Below the pieces are notes generated by a model, which was given only the letters and a program-made list of their open reading frames with translations, was not told the origin of the DNA and ran no database searches. The translations under genes and the position numbers were made by a program. From assembly GCF_031453975.1 (NCBI RefSeq), contig NZ_JAVDPW010000002.1, positions 620,001 to 684,000 of the forward strand: a stretch of DNA of 64,000 nucleotides. The letters run 5' to 3'. This DNA comes from Inquilinus ginsengisoli_A. GTDB lineage: Bacteria > Pseudomonadota > Alphaproteobacteria > DSM-16000 > Inquilinaceae. Shown one piece after another: positions 25,585-33,026 of this stretch (position 1 is its first letter; each line of letters starts with the position of its first letter).

Positions 25585-26553
25585 TCACTCTGCCGCGATC
25601 GGCACCACCGTGGCCCTCCGCCGGTCCTGCGCCGCGGTCAGCCGCCCCATCTTGCGGAGATCCGCCTCGCCCAGGCCGAGGCAGGCCTCGACCCAGATGT
25701 CGACCACGTCGCGCAGCTCGTCGAGCGGGATCGGGTTGACCCGCCGGCGCGCCTGGTACAGCGCACGGTGCGCATTGTGCTTGCGCCCGTGCTCGGCCAC
25801 GTATTCGCGCACCGTCTCGGCGCCCTTGCCGTCTTCGGCCAGGACGTCGACCACCCCGATCTCGTGCAGCTCCTCGGCGGTGTAGATGCGGCCGCTGGTG
25901 ATCATCTTCTCGGTCGCGATCGCGCCGATGCGCCGCGACAGGAAGCTGTAGGCGCCCATGCCGGGGAACAGGTTGAACAGGATTTCCGGCAGGCCCATCT
26001 TGGCGCTGCGCTCGGCCACGATCATGTCGAGCGACAGGGCGCATTCGAAGCCGCCGCCCAGCGCGTCGCCCTGGACCAGCGCCATGGTGACGACCGGCGT
26101 GTCGAAGGCGATGTGGTTGCGGTGGATCGCCTCGATCGCGATATGCGCGTAGCGCCGCAGCGCCGCGCGGTTGCGATCCCGGATCTTGTCGGCGAACAGG
26201 CCCAGGTCGCCGCCCAGGCTGTAGATGCCCGGCAGGCCGGAGGCGAAGACGAAGTAGCGGACCGGCGCGTCCTCGTCCGACCGCTCCGCGAACATGCGCT
26301 GGATCGAACGCTGCATGTCGCTGATGTCGTTCAGCAGATCGGGGGTGAAACTCGGCCGCCCCTGGGGCTGCATGTAGCACCAATAGGTCTTGTCGGCGGG
26401 ATCGAGCTCGACGACAAGATTGCGGTAATGACTGCGGGAAACCTCGATGTGTGCCGGTTCTCTTGCCCCCGCGTTGCCGGCCGAGCGTGCCCGATGGGAA
26501 GCAAAATGGGCCGGAAGCTGATGAGTCGCGGGGTTACCGATGTAAGGGGACAT
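25585..26553 (-). CDS. rpfF: RpfF-like DSF synthase (enoyl-CoA hydratase fold)
   Basis: A 322-residue crotonase-fold enzyme. The core LGGDLGLFADKIRDRNR, LVQGDALGGGFECALS and GLPEILFNLFPGMGAYSF is that of RpfF, which makes cis-2-unsaturated fatty-acid signals from acyl-ACP by dehydration and thioester cleavage. The two catalytic Glu of the family are present as Glu170 and Glu190, 20 residues apart as in Xanthomonas RpfF. The first 35 residues are a variable extension. AAGGAG lies 7 bases before the ATG. It is convergent with the rpfC-like gene. A degradative enoyl-CoA hydratase is less likely given these motifs and the neighbour. Confidence 0.88.
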   Translation of the reverse strand: MSPYIGNPATHQLPAHFASHRARSAGNAGAREPAHIEVSRSHYRNLVVELDPADKTYWCYMQPQGRPSFTPDLLNDISDMQRSIQRMFAERSDEDAPVRYFVFASGLPGIYSLGGDLGLFADKIRDRNRAALRRYAHIAIEAIHRNHIAFDTPVVTMALVQGDALGGGFECALSLDMIVAERSAKMGLPEILFNLFPGMGAYSFLSRRIGAIATEKMITSGRIYTAEELHEIGVVDVLAEDGKGAETVREYVAEHGRKHNAHRALYQARRRVNPIPLDELRDVVDIWVEACLGLGEADLRKMGRLTAAQDRRRATVVPIAAE

Positions 26554-26593
26554 GTCCTACTCCTTCGATTGATGCCGACCGCTTTGGTCCAGA

Positions 26594-26606
26594 TCGTCGT
26601 ACGAAT
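26594..26606. promoter_or_regulatory. operator-like motif shared with the response-regulator promoter, copy 2
   Basis: TCGTCGTACGAAT, identical to 20638-20650 apart from the first outer base. It lies 41-53 bases upstream of the rpfF ATG. The core TCGT-cgt-ACGA is an inverted repeat. Confidence 0.55.
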
Positions 26607-26696
26607 GGGGGCTTCTTCCGCGGTGCGGTGCGTCATTGTGTGCATTTCCGCATTTCTTGACTACCCGCGATCAATTAGCGAATTATTACCTAGTAA

Positions 26697-26714
26697 TTTC
26701 AAATTCATTTGAAA
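26697..26714. promoter_or_regulatory. AT-rich inverted repeat in the rpfF upstream region
   Basis: TTTCAAA-TTCA-TTTGAAA, a perfect 7-base inverted repeat, followed at once by CAATA-TT-TATTG. It could be a regulator or nucleoid-protein site for rpfF or for a transcript in the other direction. Confidence 0.4.
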
Positions 26715-26805
26715 CAATATTTATTGAAATCTTCATATCATTGTATATCTCCAAATCGGAGTTTAATTATTTAAAATTAATCTCATATCGAATCGAGTCC
26801 ACCTC

Positions 26806-26829
26806 AAGGACGACGTCAGTCGTCCTTTT
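26806..26829 (+). terminator. hairpin with T-run in the rpfF-lysE gap
   Basis: AAGGACGA-CGTCAG-TCGTCCTT is a perfect 8-base stem followed by TT. It looks like an intrinsic terminator for a short rightward transcript beginning in the AT-rich block. No gene precedes it on that strand, so a small RNA is possible. Confidence 0.5.
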
Positions 26830-26895
26830 GGGGAGGGGCCACGATTTGGGTGAAGGCGCCGTCGCGCGCCTAAGACTTCCTGCCTAGGGGCGGCA

Positions 26896-26929
26896 GGGCG
26901 GCCGCAGCACTCGTTGCGGCCGCCCCTTT
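26896..26929 (+). terminator. second hairpin in the rpfF-lysE gap
   Basis: GGGCGGCCGCA-GCACTCGT-TGCGGCCGCCC is a perfect 11-base stem followed by CTTTAAA. It is a strong terminator or attenuator candidate on the plus strand, 145 bases before lysE. Confidence 0.5.
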
Positions 26930-27073
26930 AAAGTCGGCACAGACATTTGAGGGGCGCCGCAGAGCCGGTCCGACAGCGTCATATCGGGCCTGCAGCCGCC
27001 ACGGGGTCCTGCGCTTGACGCCGACGGCGCGCGCGAACAGGGTTTGCCTGCCCTCGTCCCGCCGGAGCGCGCC

Positions 27074-27691
27074 ATGAGCCTCGAATCCCTGTTCGCCTTC
27101 ACGATCGCCCTCGCCATCGCGGCCGCCCTGCCCGGCCCCGGCATCGTCGGGATCGTCGCCCGCTCGCTCGGCTTCGGCTTCCGGGCCGCGCTGTTCATGG
27201 TGTTCGGCCTGATCCTGGGCGACCTGACCTTCCTGATGGCGTCGCTGTTCGGCCTGGCGCTGCTGGCGCAGCAGCTGGGCGAGCTGTTCCTGGTGGTCAA
27301 GCTGGCCGGCGCCGCCTACCTGCTCTACCTCGGCTGGAAGCTGTGGCGCGCCCCGGCCAAGCCGGTCGGCGCCGAGGCCGCGACCGGCCTGCGCGAACCG
27401 CCGCTGCGCAGCCTGCTCTCGGGCCTGCTGCTGACGCTGGGCAACCCCAAGACCATGGTGTTCTACCTCGCCATCCTGCCGACGGTGATCGACACCCATG
27501 GCGTCACCCTGCTGGCGGCGGCGGAGCTGGCGGCCGTGGGGGTGGTGGTGCTGCTGGCGGTGCTGAGCGTCTATGCCGCCGCGGCGGCGCGGGCCCGGCG
27601 CTTCTTCACCAGCAGCCGGGCGATGCGCCGGCTCAACCGCAGCACCGGCGTGATCATGATCGGCGCCGCAGCCGGCGTCGCGGCGAGCTGA
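27074..27691 (+). CDS. LysE/RhtB-family exporter
   Basis: A 205-residue membrane protein with about six spans, of the LysE/RhtB family that exports amino acids and derivatives. The N-terminal FAFTIALAIAAALPGPGIVGIVARSLGFGFRAAL and GNPKTMVFYLAILP are signatures. GGAG lies 7 bases before the ATG. It converges on a LysR gene. The substrate is unknown. Confidence 0.9.
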   Translation: MSLESLFAFTIALAIAAALPGPGIVGIVARSLGFGFRAALFMVFGLILGDLTFLMASLFGLALLAQQLGELFLVVKLAGAAYLLYLGWKLWRAPAKPVGAEAATGLREPPLRSLLSGLLLTLGNPKTMVFYLAILPTVIDTHGVTLLAAAELAAVGVVVLLAVLSVYAAAAARARRFFTSSRAMRRLNRSTGVIMIGAAAGVAAS

Positions 27692-27709
27692 GGCCCGGAC
27701 AACCGGCTG

Positions 27710-28591
27710 TCAGGCCGCCTGGCGGACCGGCGGCAGCTGTCGCAGGCTGTCCTCGATGAAGCCGACCAGCGACGCCTTGATCTCGCGCCGGCCGGTGCCT
27801 TCGCCGAACACCGCGAGCTCGACCTCGCCCAGGTCGGGGAAGCCCATGGCCGGCGTCAGCCGCTCGACATCCTCCGGCAGCGCGGTCTCGACCGTGACGG
27901 CGATGCCCAGCCCGGCCCGGGCCGCGGCGATCACCCCCATCACGCTCTCGCTGGTGTAGAGCACCCGCCAGGCCTGCCCCTGCGCCTTCAGCGCCTCCAG
28001 CGTGCGGCTGCGGAACACGCAGGGCGGCGGCAGGGCGCAGAGCGGGATCGGCGCGCCCGGCACCAGCTCCAGCCCCGGCGCGCGCAGCCAGGCCAGCCTT
28101 TCGCGATGGATCACCCGGCCGCGGGTCACGCCGTCGTCGCGCTTGGCGATGACGAGGTCGAGCTCGTGCCGGTCGAAGGCCTCGATCAGTCCGCTGCTCA
28201 TGCCGACCCGGACCTCGATATGGACGCGCGGGAACACCCGGGCGAAGCGCGACAGCACGCCGGGCAGGTGCTGCGGCACGAAGTACTCGGCGATGCCGAG
28301 GCGGATCTCGCCCTCCGCCCCCGGCTCGGCGAAGCGCTGCACCGTCTCGTCGTTCAGCTCCAGCAGCCGGCGTGCATAGCCGAGCAGCAGTTCCCCGTCG
28401 CGGGTCAGCGCCAGCGACCGGCTGGTGCGCTCGAACAGCTGCCGGCCCAGCAGGGCCTCCAGCCGCTTGATCTTGACGCTGACGGCGGATTGGGTGCGGC
28501 CCAGCTTCGCGCCGGCCGCGGTGAAGCCGCCGGCATCGACGATGGCGGCGAAGGCGCGGAGCGCGTCGAGGTCGAGATCGGATGTGGCCAT
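27710..28591 (-). CDS. LysR-family transcriptional regulator
   Basis: A 293-residue regulator. The N-terminal winged helix-turn-helix is plain (LRAFAAIVDAGGFTAAGAKLGRTQSAVSVKIKRLEALLGRQLFERT), followed by an effector-binding domain from about residue 80. No strong ribosome site is seen, and an ATG 9 bases upstream is also possible. It is divergent from the quinone-reductase-like gene with a 103-base gap that contains two CGATCG sites 31 bases apart, so that enzyme is the likely target. Confidence 0.88.
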   Translation of the reverse strand: MATSDLDLDALRAFAAIVDAGGFTAAGAKLGRTQSAVSVKIKRLEALLGRQLFERTSRSLALTRDGELLLGYARRLLELNDETVQRFAEPGAEGEIRLGIAEYFVPQHLPGVLSRFARVFPRVHIEVRVGMSSGLIEAFDRHELDLVIAKRDDGVTRGRVIHRERLAWLRAPGLELVPGAPIPLCALPPPCVFRSRTLEALKAQGQAWRVLYTSESVMGVIAAARAGLGIAVTVETALPEDVERLTPAMGFPDLGEVELAVFGEGTGRREIKASLVGFIEDSLRQLPPVRQAA

Positions 28592-28694
28592 ATCATCCAT
28601 ATGAAAACACGATCGCAAAAATCTCAACTATTCATTTCTACGATCGATCCCGCCGCCTCATCTTGAGCCGCGAACCCTTCGGGAGACGAGAATC

Positions 28695-29708
28695 ATGAAA
28701 GCCATCGGTTACGTCGACAGCCTTCCGATCGAGGATGAGCGGTCGCTGTACGAATTCGAGACCCCGGTGCCGACACCCGGCCCGCACGACCTGCTGGTTA
28801 GGATCGAAGCGGTGTCGGTTAACCCGGTCGACACCAAGGTTCGGGTCCGCCGCGCCGGCACCGCCGAGGCGCCGGTGATCCTGGGCTGGGACGCCGCCGG
28901 CACCGTGGCCGCGGTCGGCAACGCCGTCACCCGGTTCCGGCCGGGCGACACAGTCTATTACGCCGGCGACCTGACCCGCCCCGGCACCAATGCCGAATAC
29001 GGGCTGGTCGACGAGCGCATCGCCGGCCGCAAGCCCGAGAGCCTGTCCTTCGCCCAGGCCGCCGCCCTGCCGCTGACCGCGATCACCGCCTGGGAGGCGC
29101 TGTTCGACCGCTTCCGCCTGCCGGTGGGCAAGGCCCCGACCGACGACGCGATCCTGATCGTCGGCGCCGCCGGCGGCGTCGGGTCGATCGCGGTGCAACT
29201 GGCCCGCCGCCTGACCAACCTGACCGTGATCGGCACCGCCTCGCGCCCCGAGAGCCAGAAATGGGTCGCCGAACTGGGCGCCCATGCCGTGATCGACCAC
29301 ACCAAGCCGCTGTCGGAGGAGCTGGCGCGGATCGGCCGGCCGCAGGTGCGCTACGTCCTGTCGCTGACTCACACCGACCGGCACTGGGACCAGATCGCGG
29401 CGTCGCTGGCGCCGCAGGGCGAGATCTGCTTCATCGACGACCCCGGGGCGCTCGACATCATGAAGATCAAGGGCAAGGCCGGGGCGGTGCACATCGAGTT
29501 CATGTTCGCCCGCTCGATGCACCAGACGCCGGACATGGTCCAGCAGCACAAGCTGCTGACCGAGGTTGCCGGCCTGGTCGATGCCGGGCTGGTCAAGACC
29601 ACGCTGGGCGAGGTGGTCGGCCCGATCACCGCCGCCAACCTCCGCCGCGCCCACGCCCTGGTCGAAGGCGGCCGCACCGTCGGCAAGCTGGTGCTGGCCG
29701 GGTTCTGA
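28695..29708 (+). CDS. zinc-less alcohol dehydrogenase/quinone oxidoreductase-like protein
   Basis: A 337-residue medium-chain dehydrogenase of the quinone-reductase branch, expected to use NADPH. The GroES-like part has VSVNPVDTKVR and LGWDAAGTVAAVG; the Rossmann motif is IVGAAGGVGSIAVQLA. The zinc-binding cysteines of true alcohol dehydrogenases are absent. GGAGA precedes the ATG by about 9 bases. It is divergent from a LysR gene, a common pair for electrophile or quinone response. Confidence 0.88.
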   Translation: MKAIGYVDSLPIEDERSLYEFETPVPTPGPHDLLVRIEAVSVNPVDTKVRVRRAGTAEAPVILGWDAAGTVAAVGNAVTRFRPGDTVYYAGDLTRPGTNAEYGLVDERIAGRKPESLSFAQAAALPLTAITAWEALFDRFRLPVGKAPTDDAILIVGAAGGVGSIAVQLARRLTNLTVIGTASRPESQKWVAELGAHAVIDHTKPLSEELARIGRPQVRYVLSLTHTDRHWDQIAASLAPQGEICFIDDPGALDIMKIKGKAGAVHIEFMFARSMHQTPDMVQQHKLLTEVAGLVDAGLVKTTLGEVVGPITAANLRRAHALVEGGRTVGKLVLAGF

Positions 29709-29712
29709 GCGG

Positions 29713-30975
29713 CTACTTCCCCGGCGCCGAGGGCACGTACCAGCCGCTGGGCAGCCCGCTGGCCTGGCGCCGGACCGGCGCCGGGCCGGCGGGCGCCGCC
29801 GGGGCGGACCGCGCCACCCGGGTCGGGGCGACCGTCACCGCCGCGGCGGTCGGCGCAGGCCGGATCTGGGCCCGCTGGACCTGCGGCTGCACCGCCGCGC
29901 GCGGCACCACCGGCACCGGGGCCGGCCGCTCGGGCGCCGAGGCGGCCATGGCCAGCAGCACGTCGTCGACCGGCGCGACCTCCTGCCGGTCCGGGATCGG
30001 CGCCATCCGCACCGGGGCGGGCGCCACGCGATCGGGGATCGGCTGCATCGTCACCACCGGACGGGTGGGCGGCGGCGGCGCCCGGTCGGGGATCGGCTGC
30101 ATCGCCACCACCACCGGGCGGGACACCGGGATCTGCTGCGCCGGGATCGGTTGGCCGGAGCGGCCGGCGATGGCGGCGTCGACCCGTGCCCGGGTCTGCT
30201 GCTCGGCCGGCGACAGGCGGTCCGGAATCGGCTGCATCGCCACCACCACCGGCGCCGCCGGGATCGGCTGGCCGGTGCGGCCGGCGATCGCGGCCTCGAC
30301 CCGCGCCCGGGTCTGCTGCTCCTCCGGCGACAGGCGGTCGGGGATCGGCTGCATCGCCATCACCACCGGCGCGCCCGACGGGGCGGGCACCCCGGTGCGC
30401 TGCTGGATCTGCTGCTCGGCATACTGGGTCATCCGGTCGGGCCGGCCGGATCCCGGTTCGATGCCGGCGATCTGGGTGCCGACGATGTCCATGTAGCGCC
30501 GGGTCTCGGGCGGCAGGCTGCGCCCGTTCTCGACATATTGCCGGTAGCGGCCGGGCCCGGCGTTGTAGGCGCCGAGGAAGCCGGGCGACCCGTACATCTC
30601 GTACAGCTCGCGGATATAGGCGGTCCCCGCCATGATGTTGTTCTCGGGGTCGTAGGGGTCGCTGCCCAGCCCGTGCTTCTCGCGCAGCTCCTCATAGGTC
30701 GCCGGCATCACCTGCATCAGGCCCTGGGCGCCGGCCGAGCTGGTGATCGGCTGGCCGCCCTTCCAGGTGGCCTGGCCGGCGCTCTCGATCCGCATCACCT
30801 CGCGGATCCATTCCGGCGGCACGTTGAAGCGCTTCGACGCCTTCTGGATCTGCGGTTCCCAATAGGCGATGTTGCCGCCCGACGGCCGCGGCTTTTCCGA
30901 CGAACAGGCGCCGATCAGCCCGGCGACGAGAGCCAGTGCCGCCGCCGTCCGCAGCCACGTTCCCCTACCGGCCAT
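29713..30975 (-). CDS. lytic transglycosylase lipoprotein with MQPIPDR repeats
   Basis: A 420-residue SLT-type murein transglycosylase. Lipobox IGAC (Cys24), catalytic Glu64 in MRIESAGQATW, then GLMQVMP and AYNAGPGRYRQY. Residues 204-330 hold six copies of a PIPDR unit, the first two inside a near-identical 39-residue repeat (AMQPIPDRLSP, then TRARVEAAIAGR). The tail is Pro/Ala-rich. GGAGGGGG lies 6 bases before the ATG. It converges within 5 bases on the oxidoreductase gene. The repeat region may bind a partner or span the periplasm; its function is unknown. Confidence 0.88.
   Translation of the reverse strand: MAGRGTWLRTAAALALVAGLIGACSSEKPRPSGGNIAYWEPQIQKASKRFNVPPEWIREVMRIESAGQATWKGGQPITSSAGAQGLMQVMPATYEELREKHGLGSDPYDPENNIMAGTAYIRELYEMYGSPGFLGAYNAGPGRYRQYVENGRSLPPETRRYMDIVGTQIAGIEPGSGRPDRMTQYAEQQIQQRTGVPAPSGAPVVMAMQPIPDRLSPEEQQTRARVEAAIAGRTGQPIPAAPVVVAMQPIPDRLSPAEQQTRARVDAAIAGRSGQPIPAQQIPVSRPVVVAMQPIPDRAPPPPTRPVVTMQPIPDRVAPAPVRMAPIPDRQEVAPVDDVLLAMAASAPERPAPVPVVPRAAVQPQVQRAQIRPAPTAAAVTVAPTRVARSAPAAPAGPAPVRRQASGLPSGWYVPSAPGK
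29986..30366. repeat. in-frame tandem repeats within the lytic transglycosylase gene
   Basis: DNA copies of a unit that reads GATCGGCTGCATC on the plus strand recur six times, encoding the PIPDR motif; two neighbouring long units are nearly identical over about 117 bases. This kind of array can gain or lose units. Confidence 0.8.
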
Positions 30976-31204
30976 GATGGCCCCCTCCACGCTTCCCCGG
31001 GCGATGCCAAACGCCCGAACTTACATCGTGATCTCAATGATCATCCACAAGGCATTCAAACGTATCATGTTTGTCGAAAGAATGGCAGCCCCGACGAATC
31101 GAGGAGCCGCCGGGCTTTCCGGCAATCCCTGGCGAAATCCCCCTCCGGCAAATCCGGCGGCGCCTGTATAAGGGCCCTCCCGACCATCGCTACCGGAGCC
31201 GGCC

Positions 31205-31777
31205 ATGTCGCAGGACCGCGAGACCCTCCCCGCCCCGGCACGGCAGAAGCTGCGGCCGCTTCCCGCCGTGATCTTCGGGTCCCGCTGGCTGCAGCTGCCG
31301 CTGTATCTCGGCCTGATCGTCGCCCAGGCGGTCTATGTCTTTCTGTTCCTGAAGGAGCTGTGGCACCTCGTCATCCACGCCGTCGACTTCAACGAGCAGC
31401 AGATCATGCTGGTGGTGCTGGGCCTGATCGACGTGGTGATGATCTCGAACCTGCTGATGATGGTCATCGTCGGCGGCTACGAGACCTTCGTCTCGCGCCT
31501 CAAGCTGGGCGGCCACCCCGACCAGCCGGAATGGCTCGACCACGTCAACGCCAGCATCCTGAAGGTCAAGCTGGCCATGGCGATCATCGGCATCTCGTCG
31601 ATCCACCTGCTGCGCACCTTCATCGAGGCGGGCAATGTCGGGTCGCCGGACAAGACCAACTACACCGAGACCGGGATCATCCTGCAGACGGTGATCCACA
31701 CCGTGTTCATCCTGTCGGCGATCGGCATCGCCTTCATCGACCGCATCACCCAGCCGCTGCCCGACAAGGCGCATTGA
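31205..31777 (+). CDS. UPF0114-family membrane protein
   Basis: A 190-residue protein of the UPF0114 (YqhA/TIGR00645) family with about four spans. Typical segments are SRWLQLPLYLGLIVAQAVYVFLFLKE, MISNLLMMVIVGGYETFVSRL and SSIHLLRTFIE. Its function is not known. The next gene starts inside its stop codon, so the two are translationally linked. Confidence 0.9.
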   Translation: MSQDRETLPAPARQKLRPLPAVIFGSRWLQLPLYLGLIVAQAVYVFLFLKELWHLVIHAVDFNEQQIMLVVLGLIDVVMISNLLMMVIVGGYETFVSRLKLGGHPDQPEWLDHVNASILKVKLAMAIIGISSIHLLRTFIEAGNVGSPDKTNYTETGIILQTVIHTVFILSAIGIAFIDRITQPLPDKAH

Positions 31778-32337
31778 GCCCGCCGCCCGGCATCGCCGCC
31801 CTGGCGGAGACGACTTTGGCTGCGGGGGAATTGCGGCTGGAACCGCTACGGCCCGACCATGCCGCGGTGCTGTTCGACGGCTTCGCCGACCCCGGCCTCT
31901 ACCGCTTCATCCCGCAGGAGCCGCCGGCCGATGCCGCGACGCTGCGCGCCCGGTGCGAGCGGCTTGCCGCGCGGCAGTCGCCGGCCGGCGACCAGGCGTG
32001 GCTGAACTGGGCGATCCGGATCGGGCCGGAGGGCGGCTATGCCGGGCTGGTCGAGGTGACGGTCGGCAGCGCCGGCGCGGCCGACATCGCCTATTTCGTG
32101 TTCGCCGGCTGCCAGGGCCGCGGCATCGGCCGGCGGGCGGTGGCCGCGGTGGTCGACGCGCTGGCGGCGATCCCCGGGATCACCGCGATCGGCGCGTCGA
32201 TCGACACCCGCAACGCCGCCTCCATGGCCCTGGTCGCGGCCCTCGGCTTCGAGCGCACGGGCTTTCTCCAGGACGCCGACCACTTCAAGGGCGCCGCCAG
32301 CGACGAGATCCGATTCCAGCTGCCGCTGAAGCGCTGA
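31774..32337 (+). CDS. GNAT-family acetyltransferase
   Basis: A 187-residue N-acetyltransferase of the RimJ/RimL-like branch. The fold starts at LRLEPLRPDHAAVLFDGF; the acetyl-CoA loop is GCQGRGIGRRAV, and the end NAASMALVAALGFERTGFLQDADHFKG is usual. The TTG overlapping the UPF0114 stop (TTGA) was taken as start; a TTG at 31816 with GGAG upstream is an alternative. The acceptor is unknown. Confidence 0.82.
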   Translation: MSPPPGIAALAETTLAAGELRLEPLRPDHAAVLFDGFADPGLYRFIPQEPPADAATLRARCERLAARQSPAGDQAWLNWAIRIGPEGGYAGLVEVTVGSAGAADIAYFVFAGCQGRGIGRRAVAAVVDALAAIPGITAIGASIDTRNAASMALVAALGFERTGFLQDADHFKGAASDEIRFQLPLKR

Positions 32338-32480
32338 GAGACCGTTTGGAAACACTACTGGCGCGGCCGTCTGACGGCGGCTTCTCCGCTTCCGGTGCTC
32401 ACGGACTCAAACGTCCGCTGCGCTCCGGTTCTCGAAGCCGCCGCCAGCCAACTCACGCCAGCGCATTTCCAAACGGTCTC
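32338..32480. repeat. long palindromic element, type D, between convergent genes
   Basis: The ends are perfect 15-base inverted repeats, GAGACCGTTTGGAAA and TTTCCAAACGGTCTC. Inside is a second inverted pair, GGCGGCTTC and GAAGCCGCC. It fills almost the whole gap between the GNAT and V4R genes. I saw no second copy in the window. Confidence 0.75.
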
Positions 32481-32496
32481 TGAGGGCAGGGCCGCT

Positions 32497-33024
32497 TCAG
32501 CCCTTGCGGACGCCGAACTCGAAGCGACAGTGGTCATGGCCCATGGCGGCGCACTGCGTCTCCTCGCACTCGATCGCGGCGCCGGCGCCGGCGGCGCCGA
32601 GCAGGTGGCGCAAGGCCCCGGTCATGAAGCCTTCGAACATGTAGCAGACCGGCCGCCCCGCCCCCGGTCCGTATTCCAGCGCGAAGATCGAGGAGGACAG
32701 GGCGATGCGGCCCTGCCCCGCCGCGGCGTCCAGCGCCTCGATCTCGAACCGGCCCCAGCCGCGCTGCGACAGCCGCTGGAAGTAGCGGCGGACCGTCTGC
32801 TCTGGGTCCAGCCCCAGGCTGCGGGCCTGGACCGCGCACCAGTGCACGGCCGAGGCATCGGTGGCGTCGCGCAGGATCGCGCGGTAGGGCTCGATGCCCA
32901 TCGCCGCCTCCACCGCCCGGTGGTTGTTCACCAGGAAGTGGCGCGGCAGGTACACCATCGGCAGGTCGTCGGTGCGCCAGATTCCGGTGTCGGGATCGAC
33001 GTCGATCGGGATCTCGGGCGTCAT
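32497..33024 (-). CDS. V4R-domain protein
   Basis: A 175-residue soluble protein with a 4-vinyl-reductase (V4R) type domain. The C-terminal CEETQCAAMGHDHCRFEF has the Cys/His spacing of V4R metal- or ligand-binding motifs. V4R domains bind small aromatic or hydrophobic molecules in regulators such as XylR/DmpR, and occur in bacteriochlorophyll enzymes. The ATG is 2 bases after the amidohydrolase stop, so the two are one unit. A role in sensing or handling the amidohydrolase substrate is inference. Confidence 0.75.
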   Translation of the reverse strand: MTPEIPIDVDPDTGIWRTDDLPMVYLPRHFLVNNHRAVEAAMGIEPYRAILRDATDASAVHWCAVQARSLGLDPEQTVRRYFQRLSQRGWGRFEIEALDAAAGQGRIALSSSIFALEYGPGAGRPVCYMFEGFMTGALRHLLGAAGAGAAIECEETQCAAMGHDHCRFEFGVRKG

Positions 33025-33026
33025 TG

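Larger units (their letters stand above)
26554..27073. other. 520-base intergenic region with an AT-rich core
   Basis: Holds the rpfF promoter region and leader, a marked AT-rich block (about 26650-26795), two strong hairpins and the lysE leader. The AT block is unlike anything else nearby except the gene at 10695-11039 and two operator sites at 34455 and 41553. An 83-codon open frame (26636-26887) crosses it but has no ribosome site and low-complexity content; I do not call it a gene. Confidence 0.6.

Noticed and set aside
20623..26553. An HD-GYP (RpfG) gene in the DSF-type locus
   Set aside because: Searched for by motif; no HD-GYP protein is encoded here. The only HD-type protein nearby is Dgt, a dNTPase.
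26636..26887. 83-codon open frame in the AT-rich gap, ending just before a hairpin
   Set aside because: GTG start without ribosome site, low-complexity composition in the AT block, then arginine-rich GC sequence; it looks like non-coding DNA read in one frame.
29566..31773. Long plus-strand open frame running into the GNAT gene
   Set aside because: Only the part from 31774 encodes a recognisable protein; upstream it crosses the lytic transglycosylase and UPF0114 genes in wrong frames.
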